Shown: positions 1 through 7,810 of the stretch, piece after piece
Position numbering within the stretch: position 1 is the first letter of the stretch
How the letters are laid out: the number at the start of each line of letters is the position of its first letter
Assembly: GCF_037974355.1 (NCBI RefSeq)
Contig: NZ_CP150235.1
Location: 3,968,001-4,032,000 of the forward strand
DNA: 64,000 nucleotides
Direction of reading: 5' to 3'
Source: Paenibacillus sp. FSL R5-0517
GTDB lineage: Bacteria > Bacillota > Bacilli > Paenibacillales > Paenibacillaceae
Position numbers and translations under genes: made by a program
Notes under the pieces: generated by a model
Databases searched by the model: none
The model's input: only the letters and a program-made list of their open reading frames with translations
What the model was told of the DNA's origin: nothing

Positions 1-1
1 T

Positions 2-202
2 CACATCGAACGCGCCATCATCGGTGAAGGTGCAATTATCAAAGACGGTGCAATTGTGAAGGGTACAGCGGATGAAATTGTTGTCGTTGGACCTAACGAG
101 GTCGTCTCTGCCAAACCGGCTGTCCGTACGCAACCCGTTCGTATGTTGAAAGAAGTATATGAAAAAAGTGGGCGCTTGCGCGCTGGTGAACTTTCTTCAT
201 AA
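2..202 (+). CDS. glgC: GlgC C-terminal fragment (glucose-1-phosphate adenylyltransferase)
   Basis: This is the last 66 codons of a gene that begins left of the window and ends in TAA. The readable part opens with ERAIIGEGAIIKDGAIVKG, a hexapeptide-repeat pattern typical of the left-handed beta-helix at the C-terminus of ADP-glucose pyrophosphorylases, followed by a charged tail ending in AGELSS. GlgC makes ADP-glucose for glycogen synthesis. The catalytic domain is outside the window, so another hexapeptide-type nucleotidyltransferase cannot be excluded. A terminator follows 18 bases downstream. Confidence 0.65.
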   Translation, partial: HIERAIIGEGAIIKDGAIVKGTADEIVVVGPNEVVSAKPAVRTQPVRMLKEVYEKSGRLRAGELSS

Positions 203-220
203 TGAAATAAACGTTATACA

Positions 221-253
221 AAAAAGGCGAGCCTTGGATGGCTCGCCTTTTTG
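221..253 (+). terminator. Rho-independent terminator after glgC
   Basis: The stem ggcgagcc/ggctcgcc has a TTGGAT loop, with an A-run before and a T-run after. It can therefore work in both directions, serving glgC on plus and the histidine kinase gene on minus. Confidence 0.85.
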
Positions 254-310
254 ATATTGATATGAATATTGTGAAGCAGACCTGGTCGGTGATCGCAAAT
301 GGATTCAAGC

Positions 311-1810
311 TTAAGACTTTTCCTGATCCAATTTTACATCACTTGCTGCTCGTTCTTCAGGCAATGCATGATCACCAGACTGCGTTACAGATTCTTCTGT
401 ACCCGTCTCATCAGCCACAGCCGGTAACGTCACCGTAACGATTGTACCCGATCCAAGTTCACTCTGCATCGTAATTGTTCCCTCATGCAGTTCAACCAGT
501 TCTTGCGTAATCGCAAGTCCCAGTCCCGTTCCCCCATTTTGATGATTGACCTGGAAGAAGCGATCCCGTACTTTAATCAGGTGTTCTTCACTAATTCCGA
601 TACCGGTGTCTTGAACCGCTGCAATAATCTGACCATTCTCTTCTTTAACAGACAAGAAAATCCAGGAATTCTCATGTGAAAATTTGATCGCATTATCTAC
701 AATGTTTAAAAAGACTTGTTTCAGTCGATTCCCGTCTCCATGGACATTATAAGCTCGAGTCTCGTCTGTTTCCAGCTTCAGATGAACCTGTTTTTGTTCC
801 GCTTTGGCCCAGACATTCAACATCGTTTCCTGCACAATTTCACGTATGTTGACCGTTCCTTTAACCAGCTTCATCTGATTCTGCTGCAATTTGGAGAAAT
901 CCAGCATCTCTTCGACCAGTCCAATCAATCGTTCGGTTTCTTTGGAAATGATACCCATGCCGATACGGGTTTCTTCCGGATCATAACCGCCTGAGTCCAG
1001 TGTCTCGCTCCAGCCCTTGATACTGGTCAGCGGTGTTCTTAATTCATGGGAGATCGACGAGATAAAATCATCCTTGATCTGATTGCTGCGCACAATCTCA
1101 TGTGCCATGAAATTAAGTGTTGATGCCAATTCGCCCAGTTCGTGCTTGTAATTCCCCTTTACCCTGACATCCAGCCGTCCTCTGGCCATTTGGGCAGAGA
1201 CTGCGGTGATGTTGTTGATTGGACGTACAATGGAATTCGCCATCCCAATACTAATGATCAAAACGATAGCAAGCACGCCAATACCGACCGCAATTGCAAG
1301 CATTCCCATATTCAGTAGTTTGGAGTTCACATTTTCAAGCGATGTAAGGTACCGAATAACATACGTATTTTCGCCGCCAAGATCAAACTTATGTGAAACG
1401 GCCATGACAGATTCTCCAGTACCTGGTTGTCTTCCAATCCAGCGCCCCATATCCCCGTTCAAAGCCTGCATAATATCACTTGTTTGCAGCACCGCACGGT
1501 CGGATTCAAAAGCAGTTGAACTTGCCAATACACGCCCGTTCAGATCCAAAATTTCCAATTCAGTATTGGACAGTGCCAAATTTACAATTAATCTGGACAG
1601 ATTATTGCCATCTTCCGTGTTATTCTCACGAGCGATCGGCTCGAAAAAGTCCTTTGAATTGGAAATGTGGGTACTAATCGTATTGTAGATACTTTCATAA
1701 TAATACCTTTGCACTGCTAACATAAATACGAATTCGACCAACAGCAGAGCAAGAAAAACTACAAAGAAATAATGTAGTACGATCTGCCGTGTAATGCCTT
1801 TTTTAATCAT
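311..1810 (-). CDS. Membrane sensor histidine kinase (HAMP-HisKA-HATPase)
   Basis: Class I two-component kinase of 499 residues. Two membrane helices (about 11-35 and 167-192) flank an extracellular sensor of about 130 residues. HAMP follows (about 193-245), then the HisKA H-box SHELRTP with phospho-acceptor His255, then HATPase N, G1 and G2 boxes (DNAIKFS, DTGIGIS, GTGLGL). I chose the ATG at 1810 because it overlaps the regulator's stop as ATGA and has GGGAG upstream; an upstream in-frame start would lie inside the regulator gene. It is the last gene of a four-gene cluster with the lipoprotein and orphan ABC ATPase, so its signal may concern the cell envelope (inference). Confidence 0.93.
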   Translation of the reverse strand: MIKKGITRQIVLHYFFVVFLALLLVEFVFMLAVQRYYYESIYNTISTHISNSKDFFEPIARENNTEDGNNLSRLIVNLALSNTELEILDLNGRVLASSTAFESDRAVLQTSDIMQALNGDMGRWIGRQPGTGESVMAVSHKFDLGGENTYVIRYLTSLENVNSKLLNMGMLAIAVGIGVLAIVLIISIGMANSIVRPINNITAVSAQMARGRLDVRVKGNYKHELGELASTLNFMAHEIVRSNQIKDDFISSISHELRTPLTSIKGWSETLDSGGYDPEETRIGMGIISKETERLIGLVEEMLDFSKLQQNQMKLVKGTVNIREIVQETMLNVWAKAEQKQVHLKLETDETRAYNVHGDGNRLKQVFLNIVDNAIKFSHENSWIFLSVKEENGQIIAAVQDTGIGISEEHLIKVRDRFFQVNHQNGGTGLGLAITQELVELHEGTITMQSELGSGTIVTVTLPAVADETGTEESVTQSGDHALPEERAASDVKLDQEKS

Positions 1811-2505
1811 TGCTCCCGGCCCTTCCATTTGTACCCGTGACCCCATACAGTCTGCAGGTATTCGGGCTCGGAAGGATTGTTCTCAATTTTTTGACGCAAA
1901 CGACGAATGTTAACATCCACAATTTTGGGATCACCCATGTACTCTTTTCCCCATACATGATCTAACAATACATCGCGGCTGAGCGGTGTATTCTCTTTTT
2001 CCAGGAAAAACTGAATCAGGGAAAACTCCGTTGGAGTCAGCTCAATGGCTTCATTTTGTTTCTTAAATTGCTTCGAAATGAGGTCCAGCGAAAATGGTCC
2101 GGACTGGAACGTAACCTTCGCCGCAGTTTCCCGATGCACGTTCACACGGCGTAATAACGACTGAATACGTGCAATCAACTCTGTTGGGCTGAAAGGCTTG
2201 CTTACGTGATCATCTGCACCAACGGAGAGTGCGTACACTTTATCCTGCTCCTGAACTTTCGCGGTCAAAAAGATGATGCCCAGACGTTCATTGGTTTCAC
2301 GGATCCGTCGACACACCTCGAATCCATCAATACCTGGTACCATGACATCAAGCAGAGCCAGATCAATATCCGGTACTGTTTGCAGTATGCGAAGCGCTTC
2401 ATGACCGTCACCCGCTTCAAGCACTTCGAATCCGTTTCTCTTTAAATTAATCACTATAAAACTGCGGATGGATTCTTCATCCTCAAGAATAAGTACTTTA
2501 CTCAT
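1807..2505 (-). CDS. OmpR/PhoB-family response regulator
   Basis: The 232-residue protein has a receiver domain (residues 1-120) with acidic residues LEDEE, phospho-acceptor Asp53 in LLDVMVPG and Lys103 in SKPF. A winged-helix DNA-binding domain (about 130-228) contains the usual RRLRQKIE and GHGYKW elements. It is the cognate partner of the downstream kinase, with stop and start overlapping as ATGA. Its own start overlaps the end of the lipoprotein gene by 8 bases behind GGGAG. The target promoters are unknown. Confidence 0.95.
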   Translation of the reverse strand: MSKVLILEDEESIRSFIVINLKRNGFEVLEAGDGHEALRILQTVPDIDLALLDVMVPGIDGFEVCRRIRETNERLGIIFLTAKVQEQDKVYALSVGADDHVSKPFSPTELIARIQSLLRRVNVHRETAAKVTFQSGPFSLDLISKQFKKQNEAIELTPTEFSLIQFFLEKENTPLSRDVLLDHVWGKEYMGDPKIVDVNIRRLRQKIENNPSEPEYLQTVWGHGYKWKGREQ

Positions 2506-3823
2506 TAAGTTCTCCCTTTCTATTCAGCTGAGAAATATTGCTCAGTGCATCTTTACCCGCCTCTGATTGTGCTACTCGTGAAGCAATAACCCGATCTTTG
2601 GTACGCGTAATTTCCTTCCAGCTTTTACCCTTCTCCTGTTCCCACTTGGAAAGGGTGAAATATTTGATCTCTGCCACGGTTTCATCCGTATCAATCATTT
2701 TAAATCGAATATATTTTTCCTTTTCCGATTTGGTGTCTATAGTGATCTTACCGTACCACTCTGGCTTGAGATTTAGATGAAATAAATCAGCATCATCCCG
2801 GAATTGGAACGAGACAAATTTCTTGCCTTCTTTGCCATCCCATTGATAATAGGTATAGAACCACAACCTGGAGTCAAAAACGTAATGCTCCCAACCTTTT
2901 GGAGTCTCTTTAAGTCCAAACTCAATAATACCATCATTATCGACATCACCGCTTAAAATTTTGTCATCTCTATACGTTTGATCCGGTGATTTAAAAGCAT
3001 TAATTAACTTGTTATCCTTAACATACATGATTTGCGAGAAGGAACTCCGATCATCCAGCTCAATATCCAGTACAATCCCCATTTGTCCTTTGGAGATCTC
3101 TCCACCAAGAGCACTATAAACTTCTTTAACCGTATAATCGGTCTGCACCCGATCAACTTCCTTGAAGCTGCCATCTTCATACTGATATAAAGCAGTGGTT
3201 GCAAAGCCGCTGTTGTTGAGCGAAATGATAACAAAATCGCTCTTGCCGTCCCCACTCAAATCCAGCGTGTTTCCCTGCGCATCATCAATAATATACTGGT
3301 TATATGGTACTCCGCCCAGAACCTGCTCCAGCGCCCCGCCTTTATAAGAGTAGGCAGTCAAAGCTTTCTGCTCCTGTAAACTTACACCAAGAATAATATC
3401 CGGATTCCCATCATTCGTAATATCCAATACTTTAAAGGATTGCAGCTCATTTCCCGGCACATCAAATGTAAGCTTTTTAACCCATGCGCCTCCCTGCTCT
3501 TCCAAAATCATGCCATGGATTCGCACATTCTCGTTTGGTGTCTCATAAAAGACAATTGCTTCTCGAGTTCCATCCCCATTCAGGTCTTCTACCCGAATCA
3601 TACTGGTGTTATTCATATCCTTGGGACGGATCAAGGTGCTCTCTGGTGGTAATTTAAGCTGAACCACGTTGTATAGTTTTTCCTTATCTGTGGACATCAT
3701 TGGTTTTCTCATCAAACCCTTGGGGTCACTTATGACTGTGCATCCGCTCAGAACAGAACCAAGCATAATTGCCATAGTTCCTGCTGCAATGAAGCGTCCC
3801 CACCGTGAATTAAACAATCTCAT
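2498..3823 (-). CDS. Lipoprotein with FG-GAP/VCBS-like repeats
   Basis: The N-terminus has basic residues, a hydrophobic core and the lipobox LSGC, so it should be a diacylated, surface-anchored lipoprotein. The mature part contains several Asp-rich motifs of FG-GAP type (DLNGDGTRE, DITNDGNPD, DLSGDGKSD, DVDNDGI), which usually build a calcium-binding beta-propeller. No enzyme signature is visible. The gene sits between an ABC ATPase and a two-component pair, and I infer a sensory or scaffolding role for that system. The start is uncertain: an in-frame TTG lies at 3835, and the ATG at 3823 fits the signal peptide better. Confidence 0.8.
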   Translation of the reverse strand: MRLFNSRWGRFIAAGTMAIMLGSVLSGCTVISDPKGLMRKPMMSTDKEKLYNVVQLKLPPESTLIRPKDMNNTSMIRVEDLNGDGTREAIVFYETPNENVRIHGMILEEQGGAWVKKLTFDVPGNELQSFKVLDITNDGNPDIILGVSLQEQKALTAYSYKGGALEQVLGGVPYNQYIIDDAQGNTLDLSGDGKSDFVIISLNNSGFATTALYQYEDGSFKEVDRVQTDYTVKEVYSALGGEISKGQMGIVLDIELDDRSSFSQIMYVKDNKLINAFKSPDQTYRDDKILSGDVDNDGIIEFGLKETPKGWEHYVFDSRLWFYTYYQWDGKEGKKFVSFQFRDDADLFHLNLKPEWYGKITIDTKSEKEKYIRFKMIDTDETVAEIKYFTLSKWEQEKGKSWKEITRTKDRVIASRVAQSEAGKDALSNISQLNRKGELNE

Positions 3824-3839
3824 CACTCTTTTCAATAGT

Positions 3840-4565
3840 TTAAATCTGGTTTTTTTCTTGCTGCGTCAGTCTCCGTCCACGAATATCAAAAGCAATCTTG
3901 CCTTCTGCCAATCCCCAGATCCGCGTGGCATGTTTCTCAGCAAGCTCAATAGGCAGTACTGCAATGACTGTAGCACGTTCTTCTTTACATAATTTGCGCA
4001 ATGTTTCCAGCACCGAATCTGCCGTGTGAGGGTCAAGACCAATCACAGGTTCGTCGGCCAGAACCACTTTGGCACCATGAGCAAGTGCTCTTGCAATGGC
4101 AACACGCTGCTTCTCGCCACCACTAAGCTTTTCTGCGATTTGATGTGCCTTATCGAGTAATCCCAATCCTTCGAGATAATCCATAGCACCCATATAATCA
4201 TCGGAACGTACCATACCGGTTACCATTCTCCATACTGGAGTCTGACCCGATCGCCCGATTAATACATTTTTAAGAGCTGTACGTCTGGGGAATAACTCAG
4301 GATTTTGCTCCAAGTATGCCCATTCCCGTTTGATTTTCCGTTTTCCAGACCAGCCTTCTTTCAAGATCTCGGCACCATCCACCGTGAATCGGCCAGAATC
4401 CCATTTTTCCATCATGGCCAAACATTTAAGCAACATGCTCTTACCGCTGCCGCTTGAACCAACGACAGCAATCATCTCACCTTGTTGCATATCAAATCGA
4501 ATATCCCGCAGAACGGGAACGCGGTCCACGCCAACGGATTTACTCAAGTTCTCTACTCTGATCAT
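3840..4565 (-). CDS. Orphan ABC transporter ATP-binding protein (PhnC-like)
   Basis: The 241-residue nucleotide-binding domain has Walker A GSSGSGKS (about 36-43), signature LSGGEKQR, Walker B VVLADEP and a D-loop GLDPH. It resembles the PhnC/amino-acid importer class. The H-loop region reads VIAVLPIELAEKH, so the usual switch histidine is replaced by Leu-Pro. No permease or binding-protein gene is adjacent; the next gene is an FG-GAP-like lipoprotein followed by a two-component system. The start ATG is preceded by AGGAG. I infer that it works with that signalling cluster or serves permeases encoded elsewhere. Confidence 0.85.
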   Translation of the reverse strand: MIRVENLSKSVGVDRVPVLRDIRFDMQQGEMIAVVGSSGSGKSMLLKCLAMMEKWDSGRFTVDGAEILKEGWSGKRKIKREWAYLEQNPELFPRRTALKNVLIGRSGQTPVWRMVTGMVRSDDYMGAMDYLEGLGLLDKAHQIAEKLSGGEKQRVAIARALAHGAKVVLADEPVIGLDPHTADSVLETLRKLCKEERATVIAVLPIELAEKHATRIWGLAEGKIAFDIRGRRLTQQEKNQI

Positions 4566-4648
4566 CGCGATGTCTCCTCTTGTCCATGTTTTTCCCTACC
4601 ACTAGTGTACTCGGAAATGGACATCAATTTCCATGCGAACACCAGCTT

Positions 4649-5839
4649 CTATTTTAACACAGATTCGAACTCAGGTTTACGACGAAATAATATACCTGCC
4701 ACACCAAAAAGAAGGTACATGATTCCAAGCAGTGTGAACATACTTCCGGGTGAGATCCAGTTGATCATCTGACCACCCAGATTCGGTCCGATAATGCTTC
4801 CAATCGTGAAATGAAAGGATGCCACCACGTTGGCTGCGGGCAGCAACACTTTAGGCAAAATGTCTGCGGCATAGGCCAAGCCCAATGAGAAAAAGGAACC
4901 GACCAGACCACCTGCGATCGTTAACAATACAAGTGTCCACCAGAAGTGCGTACCTGCAACAGGAACCAGCATGAATACAATCCCCCCACTGATGCCCGCA
5001 AACATCAATATCTTCTTACGCCCATATCGGTCACTCAACATTCCGAGGGGCAATTGAAGGAACAAACCTCCAATACCGATAAATGGAAGCAACGATGAAA
5101 TCTGATTGGTATCGAATCCAATCCGAAGGCCGTACACGGGGAAGTTGCTATTCATACCGGCCTCCATATATCCGTATAAGAGTGCTGGTAAAAGTGCATA
5201 CCAGGCCCATGCCAGACTGCGACGGAAGCGACGTTCCGGCAGTTGGCCATGCTCTGCTTTTTCCGGTTTCGTATCCGGAAGCTTCATTAATACTAGGATA
5301 AGTACTGCTGCAATACAGATGAACAAGACCCAGAAAGGGACAGCATCACCGAAGCCAAGCAGCTTTATTCCGAGAGGACCAATACTGAATCCGAGACCGT
5401 AGGACATGCCATATAACGATATGTAACGTCCACGCTTTTCAGGTGCAGTAACAAGCAGCACCCAGAGCTGGGCCGCATAATGTAGTGCGCTATCTCCTAT
5501 TCCAACGACCAGACGTAAAATGAACCATATTTTAATATCCGGTAAATAAGGAAACAGGATCAAAGGAACCATGACCAATAACAGGCCGCCTACAATCAGC
5601 TTTTTGAACCCCAATGCACCCAGTAGTCGCTCCGCAACTAACGTCATGGCAAATGAACCAACGTACAAGGCGGCAGCGTTTAATCCGTTTAAACCTGGTG
5701 AAACCCCTTTTTGCTCCAAAAAAATCGAAAGCACAGGAAGCAAAAGCCCTTGACTTATGCCCGCCACCACAATAACCGTAATCAGAATCAGATAATTGGC
5801 TGTCGAGTGTGATCGTTTGGGACGAGTAATCGATGACAC
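4649..5839 (-). CDS. Major facilitator superfamily transporter
   Basis: This is an integral membrane protein of about 396 residues with roughly 12 hydrophobic segments. It has the MFS motif A-like stretch GMLSDRYGRKKI between the two halves, which suggests drug or metabolite efflux by proton antiport. I chose the GTG at 5839 because AGGAGG lies 9 bases upstream; the ATG upstream of it is out of frame. The gene is divergent from an ArsR-like regulator across 208 bases, a common arrangement for locally regulated exporters. The substrate is not predictable. Confidence 0.88.
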   Translation of the reverse strand: MSSITRPKRSHSTANYLILITVIVVAGISQGLLLPVLSIFLEQKGVSPGLNGLNAAALYVGSFAMTLVAERLLGALGFKKLIVGGLLLVMVPLILFPYLPDIKIWFILRLVVGIGDSALHYAAQLWVLLVTAPEKRGRYISLYGMSYGLGFSIGPLGIKLLGFGDAVPFWVLFICIAAVLILVLMKLPDTKPEKAEHGQLPERRFRRSLAWAWYALLPALLYGYMEAGMNSNFPVYGLRIGFDTNQISSLLPFIGIGGLFLQLPLGMLSDRYGRKKILMFAGISGGIVFMLVPVAGTHFWWTLVLLTIAGGLVGSFFSLGLAYAADILPKVLLPAANVVASFHFTIGSIIGPNLGGQMINWISPGSMFTLLGIMYLLFGVAGILFRRKPEFESVLK

Positions 5840-6047
5840 GAATTCATTCCTCCTGCAAGCACACAAAGAAAAATCGCCATCGCTGACGACTTTCGTATGT
5901 TATACATATGGTTTTAAACTGCTATTCATAGACCAGGGCTTTGCCCCGGACTTGAACATTATAGTGGACAACGCCCTGCAAAACAAGCCATAATAGTAGT
6001 TAAGTCGCTGCGTACATTTAGATGTGACGGGAGGATTCTGCAACATT

Positions 6048-6968
6048 ATGGCTTATCATGTGAAAATTGATGTTTCACCGATATATGAAATGCTTAACAG
6101 CTTTCTGGTTTATGTCACGAAAAAATGGATTCAGCATCTGGATATTGGTCCTGAATGGATTCTGGAAGTGGAAGGCAAACTAAGTTCCAATGTACGAGCT
6201 GCGCTCGCACCTGCTGCCACTTGGCCTTTTGATGATTTTGATGTTTTGTTTGCATGGGCAGCATATCAAAATGACACATCAGAGAATCGTGATTTCCTGG
6301 ACATGCTTGCCGGAATGACAGCGGAAGACTTATATGCACGTGTGTCTCCTCTTCTGCCCGCACTTACAATAGAAGAATCTACACGCATTCGGAACAGTTA
6401 TGTCCCATTATTGCGACTATGGGATGAACACTACTGCCAGAATATGAGCGAAGATCAGCGTGTATGGCTGGAAGAAGATGCCGAGGAAAAACGCATTTTG
6501 CTTGATAAAATGGGCTCTGAACTGCTTATTGAATATGCTACAGCGGGCGTTCTTGTTGAACCGATGCCTGGATTGAACGAAGTTATCCTGTTTCCAACGG
6601 TGCACAATCGCCCTATTAATATGTACTGCTTCTATGAGGGAATGATGATTATGCAGTATCCGGTAGATGCACCTGAAGAAAATGAAGATCAGCCGCCAAC
6701 ATGCCTTTTACGATTCACCCATGCACTGGCTGATCCCGAAAGACTTCGCCTGCTTCGTTACGTATCGGATGAACCCAAGTCTCTTGCTGAGATGTGTGAA
6801 GAATTGGGCAAAGACGAAGATACGGTCAAAGATCAGGTGATGGCGCTGCGCATCGCAGGTCTGCTGCGAACTCATCTGCTCGGAAGCAACCGTAAAGAGA
6901 AATACAGTATTCGCCCAGATGGCGTATCTGAATTGAATATGTTTCTGGAATCTTACATTCGCATATAA
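6048..6968 (+). CDS. ArsR-type winged-helix transcriptional regulator
   Basis: The C-terminal portion (about residues 215-295) is an ArsR-like helix-turn-helix: it opens with LADPERLRLLRYV, continues with SLAEMCEELG and LRIAGLL, and ends with a beta-wing around RKEKYSI. The first 200 residues are acidic and helical and could be a ligand or dimerisation domain; I recognise no metal-binding cysteines. A GTG at 6024 overlaps the ribosome binding site GGGAGG, so the ATG at 6048 is preferred. It probably regulates the divergent MFS gene (inference from context). Confidence 0.78.
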   Translation: MAYHVKIDVSPIYEMLNSFLVYVTKKWIQHLDIGPEWILEVEGKLSSNVRAALAPAATWPFDDFDVLFAWAAYQNDTSENRDFLDMLAGMTAEDLYARVSPLLPALTIEESTRIRNSYVPLLRLWDEHYCQNMSEDQRVWLEEDAEEKRILLDKMGSELLIEYATAGVLVEPMPGLNEVILFPTVHNRPINMYCFYEGMMIMQYPVDAPEENEDQPPTCLLRFTHALADPERLRLLRYVSDEPKSLAEMCEELGKDEDTVKDQVMALRIAGLLRTHLLGSNRKEKYSIRPDGVSELNMFLESYIRI

Positions 6969-7017
6969 TTCATTTGACCCAATGTGGAGTTGCTGGCTAC
7001 AAGGAGTGAGTTAGATC

Positions 7018-7782
7018 ATGAAATTAATGAAACAACATATTTTGTTTGACCTTGATGATACACTCGTATACTGCAATAAATATTTCAACCTGATTTTGGG
7101 AGAATTCTTTGAGAATATGCAGGAGTGGTTTGATGGACATTCTTTGACAACGCAAGAGATCCGTGAGAAACAGCTGGAGATCGATGTAACCGGAGTGGAC
7201 AAGCTTGGCTTTGCAAGTCACCATTTCCCGCAATCCCTGATTGATACCTATCGTTACTTTTCTGGGAAGTTTGCCAGATCAACTTCTCCCAGAGAAGAAT
7301 CTTATCTGAGCAAGTTGGGTATGAGCGTGTACGAACAGGAAGTTGAACCCTATCCTCATATGGTTGAAACGCTTGAGAACCTCAAAGGCGCAGGACATTC
7401 CCTCTACTTATATACCGGCGGCGAAACTGTGATCCAGCAGCGTAAGATTGATCAGATGAAACTCTCGGCGTATTTTGATGATCGGATCTATATCCGACAA
7501 CACAAAAACATAGAGGCACTGGAAGGCATTCTGTCTAACGGTCCGTTTGATCGTCGTGCGACATGGATGATTGGCAACTCACTGCGGACAGACATTATGC
7601 CCGCGGTAAAAGCCGGAATACACAGCATATATATCAAACAACCAAATGAATGGCAATACAACATCGTAGAACTTCAACCCAATCCGGAAACATCGATGTA
7701 TACCATCACTGCACTGGAAGAGGTACCCAAAGTCATACACGAAAATATACAACAGCAGCAACAAAAAAGGACCCTTGGATAA
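7018..7782 (+). CDS. HAD-superfamily hydrolase
   Basis: The 254-residue protein carries HAD motif I FDLDDTL near the N-terminus, a motif II threonine in LYLYTGGET, and a motif IV-like NSLRTDIMPAVKAG. This is the layout of haloacid-dehalogenase-type phosphatases with an alpha-helical cap (about residues 15-100). The substrate is unknown. AAGGAGTGAG precedes the ATG. It follows the ArsR-like gene by 49 bases and may share its transcript. Confidence 0.88.
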   Translation: MKLMKQHILFDLDDTLVYCNKYFNLILGEFFENMQEWFDGHSLTTQEIREKQLEIDVTGVDKLGFASHHFPQSLIDTYRYFSGKFARSTSPREESYLSKLGMSVYEQEVEPYPHMVETLENLKGAGHSLYLYTGGETVIQQRKIDQMKLSAYFDDRIYIRQHKNIEALEGILSNGPFDRRATWMIGNSLRTDIMPAVKAGIHSIYIKQPNEWQYNIVELQPNPETSMYTITALEEVPKVIHENIQQQQQKRTLG

Positions 7783-7795
7783 GGGTCCTTTTACT
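7763..7795 (+). terminator. Bidirectional terminator between the HAD gene and topB
   Basis: The hairpin aaggaccctt/aagggtcctt has an A-run on the left and a T-run on the right. It overlaps the HAD stop codon. It can stop transcription from either side, serving the HAD gene on plus and topB on minus. Confidence 0.88.
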
Positions 7796-7810
7796 TTATC
7801 ATGACTAACA

